Below, in pieces: positions 55,822-64,000 of a stretch of DNA of 64,000 bases. The notes below the pieces were generated by a model. It was given only the letters and a program-made list of their open reading frames with translations. It had not been told where the DNA came from and did not search any database. Each line of letters begins with the position of its first letter. The first letter of the stretch is position 1. Made by a program: the position numbers and the translations under genes. This DNA comes from CAZGMJ01 sp964526785 (GTDB lineage Bacteria; Planctomycetota; Phycisphaerae; Sedimentisphaerales; Anaerobacaceae), in the NCBI GenBank assembly GCA_964526785.1, contig CAZGMJ010000019.1:17044-81043 (forward strand), given 5' to 3'.

Positions 55822-56140
55822 GGCTTTCCTCCGCCATACGATAACAAAGGACTGACGCATTAGCATATACGGTGATACACATGATAGTGCCCGATGACTA
55901 TTACTTTGATAAACGTCAGTCTTTGGGAGCACACGACCCATATCTCTGGCATTGCACTTTCACTCAAATATCGGTTTGAACAGGCTGGAAGTCAAGAGAA
56001 TTGGCCAATTAGATATTCAGAAACTTCTGGGAACGAAGTAGTCACAGTGTTAAGACCTGCAGAAAAGATGTGGAGTCGCCCATGACGATAAGTGAATACA
56101 TGTATTATGAGTGGGTGCCGAGCGATTTTGGCGGCGGGGT
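55822..56140. other. Gene-free AT-rich stretch upstream of the deaminase
   Basis: A plus-strand frame at 55894-56085 has no ribosome-binding site and is probably chance. In Vibrio, the homologous avcD is preceded by avcI, an RNA antitoxin; this gap is large enough for such an RNA, but I cannot see a structure that proves one. The deaminase promoter must lie here. No terminator was recognised for the membrane-protein gene that ends at 56141. Confidence 0.35.
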
Positions 56141-57703
56141 TCAGTTGCCGGCGGCTTGCGAGGGCGCGGGCCAGAAGACGGCGTCGGCGTCTATGCCCCA
56201 GATGACGGGGCGGTGTTTGCCGCCGGCGGAGGCGGTTTGGCTGCCCTGGTCTGTGAAGTTTCGCCCGACGCTGTAGAGCGTGAAGTCACCGTCGATCTTT
56301 CTATAGACCAGCGGACGGTCGCTGAAGGGATCCTGTGGAAGCTGGTCCAGATAGCCGGCGCGGGCCAACTGTGGCAGATCGTCGGGGTAGTGGCCGCTGT
56401 CGAGGCGGTACGCGATCAGCGCGAGGACGGTTGCGGTTGCCTCGTGGAGGGTTCGGGTCTGGTGCAGAATTTCGGACATTCTCTCTACGGCCGGGATGCC
56501 GGCGGCGGCTACGAAGTCCCTGCTTTGCGCAACGAAGGAATCGAAGTGCACATGGAAGTTGAAGATGTGCGGCCTTTTGACACCGAGCGAGATGTTGTCC
56601 TGCTTTCTCCGAAAGGGAGTCATGGCGGCGATTGCCTCGGCCCGGTCGCACAGTGCGAGGTATCGGCGCATCGTCTCGCTTCGCCGCGTATGTATCAAGG
56701 CGACGGCGGTGTAGAAGGCCATCTGTCGGGCGCTTGTCTCGGTGTCGAGCTGTCCCAGCGTCTGGATGACCGAATGCGTGCGAATCAGAGGCGGCAGATA
56801 TCGCGGTATGAGGTGGCCGCCGCCGATGCCGCCTTTGGTGAAGATGTGCTGGACGATGTCCCGGAAGACGATTCTCTCGCCGTCGAGATCGAGGGTCGGG
56901 TAGTCGGTGCCGAAGGCATTGCGGAGTTCGTTGCGGAATCGCTTCACCTCCGCGGGGAAGCACTTGTGTATCGAGGCGATTTCCAGAATTTCCGTGTGGC
57001 CGGCGGAACACAAAGCCAGGCCGAACAGCATCTCGACGAGCAGTTTGGAGCGGCCGAGGTGTCTGCCGGCGCGAACGATCGCCAGAGCATCGTCGAAACC
57101 GTTTTGGATGCGGCCGCGTGTTGCCTCGATACGCGAGTGCCAGATTGCCAGGGCGCGCAGCGTCTGGAACGATTCGAGGTGTGTCATGTCGATTTTCACA
57201 GTGGGGACATCGAGTCCGGCGAGCAGTTCGTCCGGCGTCGAAACAGGTCGGCATGGGCGGTGATAGCGGGGTTTTCGACTTGCTGCGACGAATTGCCGCC
57301 ACGCATCGCGGTTTCGTTCGACCCATGCGGCGACGGCGGTTTGCTCGGCGGGAGCAAGTTCGGAGAACCGGCGGCCCCGATAGTCGAAGATGCTTTCATG
57401 GAGATCTGGTGCGTCCGGATCGACGAGCAGTTCGATGGCCTGCCGGTAGAGGGGCCATGCGTTGTCCTCGCTTGACAGTTCTTTCGGGCGGGTCGTTTCA
57501 TTGAGTAACGCCAGGTAGTCTACGGCCGGATCGGGCCGGCCATGGACGAACCATAGTACATACAGCGCCAAGCAGGCTACGGCCAGCCCGCTGCCGACGG
57601 CGGTCTTCCTGATTACGGATAGCCGCGGCCGCTTGTGTGTCGCGGGCTCGGCGGACCTGTTCGAGTTATTCGCGGGACCTTTGGCGGCATCTCGTATTCG
57701 CAC
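56141..57703 (-). CDS. Membrane-anchored protein with pseudopilin-like C-terminal domain
   Basis: 520 aa from GTG at 57703 (GGGAG 6 bases upstream). One transmembrane helix near the N-terminus ('TAVGSGLAVACLALYVLWFVHG'). The middle is alpha-helical with no motif I recognise. The end, 'ALIAYRLDSGHYPDDLPQLARAGYLDQLPQDPFSDRPLVY' (read in parts) followed by 'FTLYSVGRNFTDQGSQ', resembles the calcium-binding tip region of type II pseudopilins (GspG-like), a module that recurs in planctomycete membrane proteins. Its function is unknown. It is divergent from ftsK. Confidence 0.7.
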   Translation of the reverse strand: MRIRDAAKGPANNSNRSAEPATHKRPRLSVIRKTAVGSGLAVACLALYVLWFVHGRPDPAVDYLALLNETTRPKELSSEDNAWPLYRQAIELLVDPDAPDLHESIFDYRGRRFSELAPAEQTAVAAWVERNRDAWRQFVAASRKPRYHRPCRPVSTPDELLAGLDVPTVKIDMTHLESFQTLRALAIWHSRIEATRGRIQNGFDDALAIVRAGRHLGRSKLLVEMLFGLALCSAGHTEILEIASIHKCFPAEVKRFRNELRNAFGTDYPTLDLDGERIVFRDIVQHIFTKGGIGGGHLIPRYLPPLIRTHSVIQTLGQLDTETSARQMAFYTAVALIHTRRSETMRRYLALCDRAEAIAAMTPFRRKQDNISLGVKRPHIFNFHVHFDSFVAQSRDFVAAAGIPAVERMSEILHQTRTLHEATATVLALIAYRLDSGHYPDDLPQLARAGYLDQLPQDPFSDRPLVYRKIDGDFTLYSVGRNFTDQGSQTASAGGKHRPVIWGIDADAVFWPAPSQAAGN

Positions 57704-57933
57704 TGTGTTCTCCCTTAATGGACGTTTCCGTACGCAGATCGGCAAACGCTATGTCTGATAATATCTTGCGGCAAGGCGGCGCGGTTGTCCAGCGATTTCA
57801 ATATAGGCAGCAGGCGCGGCAAATTTGCAGAAAAGGGGTTCGGGTCGCCGATATAGGTAAGTGAGTGCGCCTGTGAGGGGTGCATAGTGCTTTTGGTATT
57901 GTTTTTATAGGACGAGCGAAAGGACGTGGAGGC

Positions 57934-60357
57934 GTGACACGCAGAAAATCAAAACGTAAGAACCGGCGAACGTACGAATCGGACGGTGCGGTGCTGCGGG
58001 GTGCGGCGGCGTGTCTGGCGATCGGTTTGTGTCTGCTGCTGCTGGGCAGTCTGGTGAGCTTCGATATTCGGGACTGGCCGAGCCGGTTTGTGTATCCGCA
58101 TAATGCCGAGCCGTCGAACTGGTGCGGGACGTTCGGGGCGTTCTGCTCGTACTATCTGTTATATTACATCGGGCCGGGGGTTTTCCTGGCGCTGGTTACG
58201 GCGATCTGCTATCTGGTGGCGAAGCTGACGAAGCATCCGACGGGCCAGCCGATCTTCCGCGTGATCGGACTGATGCTGGTGACGGTGGCGGGCTCGACGA
58301 CGGTGCAGTGTCTGTGGCCGGAGCGGTTCTTCAACTTTCCGATGGGATCGGGCGGCGTTGTCGGCGCGGGGATGGCGCAGATGCTCGGCGGCAGTTTTGC
58401 ATGGCTGGGGACGCTGATACTGGTGTGCGCGACGTGGGTGGTCGGGATATTGCTGCTGGCGGACAGTCTGATGATTCGGATTCTGGCGGGGATCGGCTTC
58501 GGCGCGCGAAAAGTGGTCGGGGCGATCATTCCGGCGTGGGACGTTGCGAAGGAACAGACGGCGGCGATCAGTGATATCTGGCGGAAGTTGAGCGAGCGGC
58601 AGAAACCGATGGTGGTGCGCAGCGAGGCGTCGCGGCGGCCGGAACAGGTCGCCAAGCCCCGGACGATGGATATCGTGAGCGTGGCCGAGCCGAAGAAGGA
58701 AAAGCCCAGGAAGCAGGAAGTGCAGCCGATCAAACGGGCGCCGGCGCAGCCGACGTACGAGGATTACGAACTGCCGCCCTGGGATCTGCTGGCCGAGTCG
58801 GAGTACGGCTATGCGGCGGTGCAGGAGAAGGTGGTCAAGCAGAAGGCCGTTGCGCTGGAGCAGTTGCTCTCGGAGTTCAACGTCAATGCGCGGGTTGTGG
58901 CGGCCGATACGGGGCCGGTGGTGACGATGTTCGAACTCGAGTTGGGTTCGGGCGTGAAGGTCAGCCAGATCGGATCGTTGTCGAACGATATGGCGCGGGC
59001 GCTGGGCGTCGGGGCCGTGCGTGTCGTTGCGCCGCTGCGCGGCAAGCATACGATCGGGATCGAGGTGCCGAACAGCGAGAAGGAGAAAGTGCGGATGCGG
59101 AGCATGATGGAGCAGGCGAGCGATGCGGCCCATCGCATGCATATTCCGCTGTATCTGGGGAAGGACTCTGCCGGCGAGGCGCTGGTATCGGATCTGGCGG
59201 CGATGCCGCATCTGTTGATTGCGGGGACGACGGGTTCGGGTAAGAGCGTGTGCATCAACAGCATCATTACGGGCGTGCTGATGACGCGTCGGCCGGATGA
59301 GGTGAAGATGATTCTGGTCGATCCGAAGATGGTGGAGATGACGGCGTTTAACACGATCCCGCATTTGATGTGTCCGATTGTGACCGAGACGCAGATGGCG
59401 GCGCAGATACTGGAATGGGCGACGATCAAAATGGATGAGCGGTATGCGCTGCTGGCCGAGGCGCGGGTGAAGAACATCGCCGAGTACAACAAGCTGGGAG
59501 CCGAGGGCGTGCTCGAGCGGTTCCAGCCGACTACGGACGAGGAAGCGGCGAAGATACCGAAGAGTCTGCCATACATTGTGATTGTAGTGGACGAGCTGGC
59601 GGACCTGATGATGACGGCGGCCAAGGAGATCGAGGCGTACATCGTCCGGCTGGCGCAGAAGAGCCGGGCGGTCGGGATTCATCTGGTGCTGGCGACGCAG
59701 CGGCCGCAGGCGACGGTGGTTACGGGTCTGATCAAATCGAACATGCCGTGCCGGATCGGTTTTCGGGTCGCGGCGAGGATGGACAGCCGGATCATTTTGG
59801 ATCAGAACGGCGCCGAGACGCTGCTGGGCGAGGGCGATATGCTGTTCCTTAAGCCGGGCACGAGCGATCTGAGCCGCGCGCAGGGGACGTTCCTGGAGGA
59901 TTCGGAGGTCCGGCGGATCGTCAAGCATCTCAAGGAGATCGCCGAGCCGCAGTTCCATCCGGAGCTGACGCGGATGAAGAAGGTCGATTCGTCGGAGATG
60001 GGCAAGGACGACCTGTTCGACGAGGCGGTGCGCGTGGTGCTCGAGACCAAGCGCGGCAGCGTGTCTTTGCTCCAGCGCAGGCTGAGCATCGGGTATGCCC
60101 GTGCGTCGCGGATTATCGAGATGATGGCGGCCTCGGGGATCCTGGGCGAGTACAAGGGCAGCCAGGCGCGGGAGGTGCTGGTGACGCTGGAGGAATGGGA
60201 GCAGATTTGCGCCGAGCGAGACGCCGAGGAGATGGGCGAAGAGGCGGGGGAGGTCTACGGCGAGGACGAGGGCGAAGACGAGCACGGCGAGAAGGAGCAC
60301 GCGTACGTCAGCGAGGGCCAGCAGGAGTACATGGCGATAGACAGCGACGAGGAGTAG
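57934..60357 (+). CDS. ftsK: FtsK/SpoIIIE DNA translocase
   Basis: 807 aa from GTG at 57934 (AAAGGA 9 bases upstream); an earlier GTG at 57880 is in frame. Four transmembrane helices lie in about residues 25-200. A basic, Pro-rich linker leads to the motor: Walker A Gly431-Thr-Thr-Gly-Ser-Gly-Lys437-Ser and Walker B 'IVIVVDELADLMM' (Asp553-Glu554), then 'HLVLATQRP'. The C-terminal gamma winged helix ('VSLLQRRLSIGYARASRIIEMM') reads KOPS-like sequences and contacts XerCD. A Glu/Asp-rich tail ends it. It pumps chromosome DNA at the septum; notable because many planctomycetes divide without FtsZ. rlmN and a PfkB kinase follow. Confidence 0.95.
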   Translation: MTRRKSKRKNRRTYESDGAVLRGAAACLAIGLCLLLLGSLVSFDIRDWPSRFVYPHNAEPSNWCGTFGAFCSYYLLYYIGPGVFLALVTAICYLVAKLTKHPTGQPIFRVIGLMLVTVAGSTTVQCLWPERFFNFPMGSGGVVGAGMAQMLGGSFAWLGTLILVCATWVVGILLLADSLMIRILAGIGFGARKVVGAIIPAWDVAKEQTAAISDIWRKLSERQKPMVVRSEASRRPEQVAKPRTMDIVSVAEPKKEKPRKQEVQPIKRAPAQPTYEDYELPPWDLLAESEYGYAAVQEKVVKQKAVALEQLLSEFNVNARVVAADTGPVVTMFELELGSGVKVSQIGSLSNDMARALGVGAVRVVAPLRGKHTIGIEVPNSEKEKVRMRSMMEQASDAAHRMHIPLYLGKDSAGEALVSDLAAMPHLLIAGTTGSGKSVCINSIITGVLMTRRPDEVKMILVDPKMVEMTAFNTIPHLMCPIVTETQMAAQILEWATIKMDERYALLAEARVKNIAEYNKLGAEGVLERFQPTTDEEAAKIPKSLPYIVIVVDELADLMMTAAKEIEAYIVRLAQKSRAVGIHLVLATQRPQATVVTGLIKSNMPCRIGFRVAARMDSRIILDQNGAETLLGEGDMLFLKPGTSDLSRAQGTFLEDSEVRRIVKHLKEIAEPQFHPELTRMKKVDSSEMGKDDLFDEAVRVVLETKRGSVSLLQRRLSIGYARASRIIEMMAASGILGEYKGSQAREVLVTLEEWEQICAERDAEEMGEEAGEVYGEDEGEDEHGEKEHAYVSEGQQEYMAIDSDEE

Positions 60358-60505
60358 GCCCGGCGGCTCGCGGGAGGGACTGTTCGCGGGATTCCGACGA
60401 CATCCTGAGCCGGGGCGATGCGCGCGGCTGCGGGTGTCGATAGACGCCGGGTGGGCTGGCGAGTGGTTCGACAGCGGTCGGCGGCTGTGGTAAACTAACG
60501 GGTCT

Positions 60506-61546
60506 ATGGCGCAGGACCTGAAAGACATGACACTGGAGCAGCTCAAGGGGCTCGTTGGCGAGTGCGGGCAAAGGGAATACCTGGCGGGTTACATTTTCCG
60601 ATTCGTTCAGCGTATGGGCGTTACCGAGATCGATGCGATCACACCTTTGAGCAAGGCGTTTCGGGCTGATCTGGCCGAGCGGGGATTCTGCATTTCGTCG
60701 CTGGAGATACGGGAAAAGCTGGTTGACGAAGACGGGACGGCGAAATACGTCTTCGGGCTGGCCGACGGCGGTCAGATCGAGTCGGTGCTTCTGAAAGACG
60801 GCGGGCGGCGGACAATGTGCGTCTCGACGCAGGTGGGTTGTGCGATGGGCTGCGCGTTCTGTGCGACGGCGAGGGTGCAGTGGCGGCGGAACTGCACGGC
60901 GGCGGAGATTGTCGATCAGGTGATTTGCGTCGAGCGGAACGGCGAGCGGATCAGCAATGTCGTCTACATGGGAATGGGCGAGCCGCTGGAGAATACCGAT
61001 GCGGTGCTTCGGTCGGTGGCGATTCTCAACGAGGATGAGGGCAAGGGGATTGGCATACGGCATTTGACGATCAGTACGTGCGGGATCGTGCCGGGTATTC
61101 GGCGGCTGGCGAACGCGGAGTTGCGGCCGCGGCTGGCGGTATCGCTCAATGCGCCGGACGATGCGCTGCGGCGCAGGATCATGCCGGTGGCGCGGAAGTA
61201 TCCGCTTGGGGCTTTGATGGAGGCGCTGCGCGGGTATCAGCGACTGACGCAGCAGCGGGTGACATTCGAGTACGTGATGCTGCGGGGCGTAAACGATGCG
61301 TCCGAGCAGGCTCGGGGGGTGGTTCGGCTGCTGCGGCCTCTGCGGTCGCACGTAAATCTGATCGAGTTGAATCCACACGCCGGATGTACATTTGCGGGCA
61401 GCGACAGCGGGACGATCAGGCGGTTTGCCGGCGTGCTGGAAGAGGCGGGGATTGAGACGACGATACGTTTTCGAATGGGACGCGGGATCTGTGCGGCGTG
61501 CGGCCAATTGGGCGCAGAGCGGGGGCAGAAAGAAGGAACGCCATGA
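60506..61546 (+). CDS. rlmN: Dual-specificity 23S rRNA/tRNA methyltransferase RlmN
   Basis: 346 aa. Radical SAM iron-sulfur motif Cys112-x3-Cys116-x2-Cys119 in 'GCAMGCAFC', after the family 'MCVSTQ' lead. 'YMGMGEPLENTDAV' is the SAM-binding GGE-type motif. A C-terminal Cys in 'GICAACGQL' (Cys329 or Cys332) is the likely methyl-carrying residue. It methylates C2 of A2503 in 23S rRNA and A37 of some tRNAs. The stop overlaps the start of the next gene (ATGA), so translation is coupled. Confidence 0.94.
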   Translation: MAQDLKDMTLEQLKGLVGECGQREYLAGYIFRFVQRMGVTEIDAITPLSKAFRADLAERGFCISSLEIREKLVDEDGTAKYVFGLADGGQIESVLLKDGGRRTMCVSTQVGCAMGCAFCATARVQWRRNCTAAEIVDQVICVERNGERISNVVYMGMGEPLENTDAVLRSVAILNEDEGKGIGIRHLTISTCGIVPGIRRLANAELRPRLAVSLNAPDDALRRRIMPVARKYPLGALMEALRGYQRLTQQRVTFEYVMLRGVNDASEQARGVVRLLRPLRSHVNLIELNPHAGCTFAGSDSGTIRRFAGVLEEAGIETTIRFRMGRGICAACGQLGAERGQKEGTP

Positions 61547-62493
61547 AGCGGACGAATACGATTGTGACGGTGGGGCTGTGGCCGGCGTGGGACCGGGTGT
61601 GCGAATTCGACGGGATTGAATGGGGAGAGCACAAGCTGGTCAGCGCGTCGTGGATGAAGCCGGCGGGCAAGGCGATGAACGTTTCGTACGCGCTGGCGTG
61701 GATGGGCCAGAAGAGCATCGCGGCGGGATTGTGGGGGCAGGATGATACCCGGTTGCTGCTGCAGGAGACCGAAGCGATGCAGGACCGGATCGACGTGCGC
61801 GTGACGCCGGCGGCCGGGGCCACCAGGCAGAACGTCACGGTAGTGGATACGAAGAATGAGCGGGAGATGCACCTGCGGCATCGATCGGACCTGGCTTCGC
61901 GGGAATCATTGAGGCGGCTGCGTCACGACCTCAGCGGGCTTGTCGCAGCGGGCAGCACGTGTGTGTTTGCCGGTTCGATGCCCGAAGGCGATCTGCTCGG
62001 CGACGTCATTATGATGATCGAGCTGTGTATCGACAAGGGAGCGAAGGTGGTGGTGGATACGTCTGGACCGGCGCTGCAGGAGATGGTCGAGACGGGGATG
62101 TTGTGGGCGATCAAGCCGAACGTCGAGGAGTTTCGCCGGTTGGTCGGTCGCAAGGTGGCGGATCGGCCCGCGAGTCTGGCCAGGGCGGCCAGGCCTTTAC
62201 TGGCCCAGGTGGAGGTGGTATTGATCAGCAGAGGAGAAAAAGGAGCCCTTCTCGTGACGCATGACGGCGGGTGGCAGGCAAGCTGTTCCGACGAAAACGA
62301 AGTACACGCGACAGTTGGTTGCGGGGATTACATGCTGGCGGGCTTCTTGAAAGGTCTGCGAGACACGCGGGAGGTTGCGGGGGGACTGGAGGCCGCGGTC
62401 AAGGCGGGCAGTGCGCACGCCTGGGGCTGGAGCGTGAGTAAGTCGTGGGACGACGTAACGCGGGAGCTTGCCGTTGAGTTCACAGTTGTATAG
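61543..62493 (+). CDS. PfkB-family carbohydrate kinase, 1-phosphofructokinase-like
   Basis: 316 aa; the ATG at 61543 overlaps the rlmN stop, with AAGGAA 4 bases upstream. 'PAGKAMNVSYALAWMG' is the substrate-binding N-terminal motif of FruK/LacC-type enzymes. 'FAGSMPEG' and 'AIKPNVEEFRRLVG' follow. The catalytic base is Asp262 in 'TVGCGDYMLAGFL', where the usual GAGD is GCGD. It phosphorylates a sugar or sugar phosphate with ATP; the substrate cannot be set from sequence. Coupling to rlmN is probably a matter of expression, not pathway. Confidence 0.88.
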   Translation: MKRTNTIVTVGLWPAWDRVCEFDGIEWGEHKLVSASWMKPAGKAMNVSYALAWMGQKSIAAGLWGQDDTRLLLQETEAMQDRIDVRVTPAAGATRQNVTVVDTKNEREMHLRHRSDLASRESLRRLRHDLSGLVAAGSTCVFAGSMPEGDLLGDVIMMIELCIDKGAKVVVDTSGPALQEMVETGMLWAIKPNVEEFRRLVGRKVADRPASLARAARPLLAQVEVVLISRGEKGALLVTHDGGWQASCSDENEVHATVGCGDYMLAGFLKGLRDTREVAGGLEAAVKAGSAHAWGWSVSKSWDDVTRELAVEFTVV

Positions 62494-62683
62494 GCGGATC
62501 GCATCGGCCGGCCGTTCGCGAATTCTGTTGGCGTAAAGACAAGTGCGCGGCTGTCGGAAACGACGCGTAGCCCCGAAGGCAGATCGATACCGGGAAGGTG
62601 TTTATGAAGACGACCGAAAATTCATGGTGTGTCGGCGTAATTCGTCCAATTATCGTCGCGGCGGCATCTTGCGTACAAGAGAG

Positions 62684-62713
62684 AAGCTGCGCATCGTATA
62701 TGACGCGCAGCTT
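62684..62713 (-). terminator. Terminator hairpin behind the beta-barrel gene
   Basis: AAGCTGCGC and GCGCAGCTT form a perfect 9-bp stem with a 12-base loop. Read on the minus strand it is followed by a pyrimidine-rich CTCTCTTG, about 40 bases after the stop of the gene ending at 62751. Confidence 0.55.
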
Positions 62714-62750
62714 GTAATGTCACAGTGTGTGTTCAACGACGCCGGCTCTC

Positions 62751-63584
62751 TCAGCGGGTTCTCCACATCAGGCCTGCGCCGGCCGCCCAACCGGCACCAG
62801 TGAAAGAAAATTCGGTTGTCATGCCGGCGTTTTCCCACAGATCGAATTGAGCACCGATAAATCCGCCGAAGTTGCTGTCTTCTTCGAGATCCGCGTGGGC
62901 GTCTTCAGTGAGTACAGTGCCTCCACCGCTGAGGGCGGTGATGTCGAGGTCATAGTCACCCGAAAGGTGATAGTAGAACGGTCCACCGTAGAGAATCCAG
63001 CCGCCCATATCCACCGTGGGGCCGACGGCCAGAAGAAGATCATACGTTTCGAAACTGACATCGGTTTGGCCGGTATAGGTGGTGCCATCCAGCGAATCCA
63101 TGTATGGTGCATCAGCGTCTGTATCGAGCCAGTTCATCTGGGCGGAGAAGCCCCAGCGCGTATTCGGCTGTTCGTGAAAGGTGAGTCGGGTTCCCCATCC
63201 CCACGCAAAATCATTGTCTAAGTTGATGCCCGTCCATCGTTCACCTTCATATCTGGTTTTCATCTTCACGTCGGCGACACCCAGTTGCACATAGGCCTCC
63301 CACCAGTCCGCCACTGCATACGCAATGGTTCCATAGTGTCGATGAATCTTAACATCTTCGGCGTGCATTCTCTCGCTCGACGCCTCGTTGAGCGTTCCAT
63401 CCAGGTAGATGTATTCGGTCATCGTTGTTTTGTCGAAATCCGTGTCTATGTATGTGTAGTTGTATCCGATGCCCCACTGCCCCTTCTGCATCTCAGCTGT
63501 GGGCGGTCCCAGAAAGCCGGCGCCGAGGGCATTTGAGCTCATTGCTATCGCAAGCAGTCCCAAGACCAAAACTCTTCTGTTCAT
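62751..63584 (-). CDS. Secreted outer-membrane beta-barrel-like protein
   Basis: 277 aa, AGGAG before the ATG, signal peptide 'VLVLGLLAIAMSSNALGA'. The mature part alternates polar and aromatic residues in short strands ('WGIGYNYTYIDTDF', 'AWGWGTRLTFHE', 'WGFSAQMNWLDTD', 'FGGFIGAQFDLWE') and ends with an aromatic/Arg segment ('GLMWRTR'). This pattern fits a small transmembrane beta-barrel with about 10-12 strands. I do not recognise a named family. A hairpin terminator follows. Confidence 0.75.
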   Translation of the reverse strand: MNRRVLVLGLLAIAMSSNALGAGFLGPPTAEMQKGQWGIGYNYTYIDTDFDKTTMTEYIYLDGTLNEASSERMHAEDVKIHRHYGTIAYAVADWWEAYVQLGVADVKMKTRYEGERWTGINLDNDFAWGWGTRLTFHEQPNTRWGFSAQMNWLDTDADAPYMDSLDGTTYTGQTDVSFETYDLLLAVGPTVDMGGWILYGGPFYYHLSGDYDLDITALSGGGTVLTEDAHADLEEDSNFGGFIGAQFDLWENAGMTTEFSFTGAGWAAGAGLMWRTR

Positions 63585-64000
63585 GGTTCTTCTCCTAACA
63601 ATGGGTTAACATTTTTCCGCTTGTGCGGTTAGAACGCAATCTTCCCGGGAAATGACGTGGGTTGGGCCTACCCGTTCACACATCGCATGTCTGCGCCTCG
63701 ATGATGAAAAGGCGGCTCGAATACGAACAAGAACATTCTTGACAGAGGGATGCCGATTAGCCGACATCTTGATGCCTCATGTAGCTGCAGAACTTTCCCG
63801 GTTCAATCCATCCCTAAGGCTCCATACCTTCCAATGGATGGTATTCTACACTCTTTTGGATGCCGTTCAAGTAAAAACATCGTTAAAACCTGTGAGATTT
63901 CGGGTAAAAATTCCATGGCCACCCGGATTATGTCCATATTGCGTAATTAGGGTTTGCTGAACAAGTCGTAGTGGGTTTGTGTCAAGACCTTTGAACATCG
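63585..64000. other. Gene-free stretch at the window end
   Basis: A plus-strand frame at 63652-63960 has no ribosome-binding site and shows no protein-like pattern. The region is AT-richer than average and probably holds the promoter of the beta-barrel gene. No structured element was recognised. Confidence 0.4.

Noticed and set aside
55894..56085. Plus-strand 63-codon frame upstream of the deaminase
   Set aside because: No ribosome-binding site; peptide not convincing. Kept only as a region that might encode an RNA.
58159..60546. Long minus-strand frame opposite ftsK
   Set aside because: Composition is almost only His, Arg, Leu and Asp; ftsK on the plus strand has all motifs.
63652..63960. 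Plus-strand 102-codon frame at the window end
   Set aside because: No ribosome-binding site and no recognisable pattern.

Overview
The window looks like a chromosome segment from a Planctomycetota bacterium of the Phycisphaerae/Sedimentisphaerales type. This is inferred from gene content, not from a marker gene. The signs are: a long pseudopilin with a classic prepilin N-terminus; secreted proteins ending in a dockerin-like 'GDIN-DC-VDF-DF-WLE' motif; many Tat-exported Gfo/Idh/MocA oxidoreductases, a formylglycine sulfatase, a ThuA-like protein and PQQ-propeller proteins; and an intergenic repeat field whose minus strand reads as 'NKPN/NKAN' peptides. Most of the sequence is GC-rich; about 53.9-56.1 kb is visibly more AT-rich. 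No rRNA, tRNA, CRISPR array or transposase was seen.

Layout. 1-9.6 kb, mostly minus strand: an edge-truncated family 2 glycosyltransferase, a pseudopilin, lexA with a possible overlapping upstream ORF, a small PQQ-propeller protein (+), a tandem-PDZ protein, a matrixin-type metalloprotease in an operon with a dockerin-tailed secreted protein, and a ThuA-like protein. 9.8-19.4 kb, plus strand: a 1301-aa exported fusion (methyltransferase-like + propeller + LamG), two beta-helix proteins, an unknown protein and a family 39 glycosyltransferase. 19.5-29.3 kb, minus strand: an operon of DUF5107-TPR protein, Gfo/Idh and sulfatase, behind a large membrane-anchored protein of unknown role. 29.6-33.1 kb: RNase R and MurG. 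33.1-42.4 kb, plus strand: two GH95 fucosidases, a TIM-barrel/PmoA fusion, a Gfo/Idh and a TIM-barrel isomerase. 43.0-50.9 kb: a TPR lipoprotein, then a galacturonan-type locus (sodium/solute symporter, UroD-like protein, alpha/beta hydrolase, GH28, tagaturonate epimerase UxaE). 51.1-53.8 kb: a dockerin-tailed secreted protein, the repeat field and an amputated dockerin gene. 53.9-55.8 kb: an antiphage dCTP deaminase with a small coupled ORF. 56.1-62.5 kb: a membrane protein, FtsK, RlmN and a PfkB kinase. 62.8-63.6 kb: a beta-barrel-like protein.

How the genes work together. Much of the window reads as extracellular glycan breakdown: fucosidases, polygalacturonase, sulfatase, beta-helix proteins and an esterase-like hydrolase feeding sugar import. 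Isomerase and oxidoreductase steps follow, and UxaE points to galacturonate. Tat-exported Gfo/Idh plus TIM-barrel proteins suggest oxidation-based sugar processing outside the cytoplasm, but this is inference.

The most striking accessory element is the low-GC defence island: a deaminase with a P-loop-like N-terminus and a zinc deaminase C-terminus, followed by an overlapping 64-aa ORF with a strong Shine-Dalgarno site and a WPEWKR motif. A headless dockerin tail sits at its edge, as if older sequence had been cut by its arrival.
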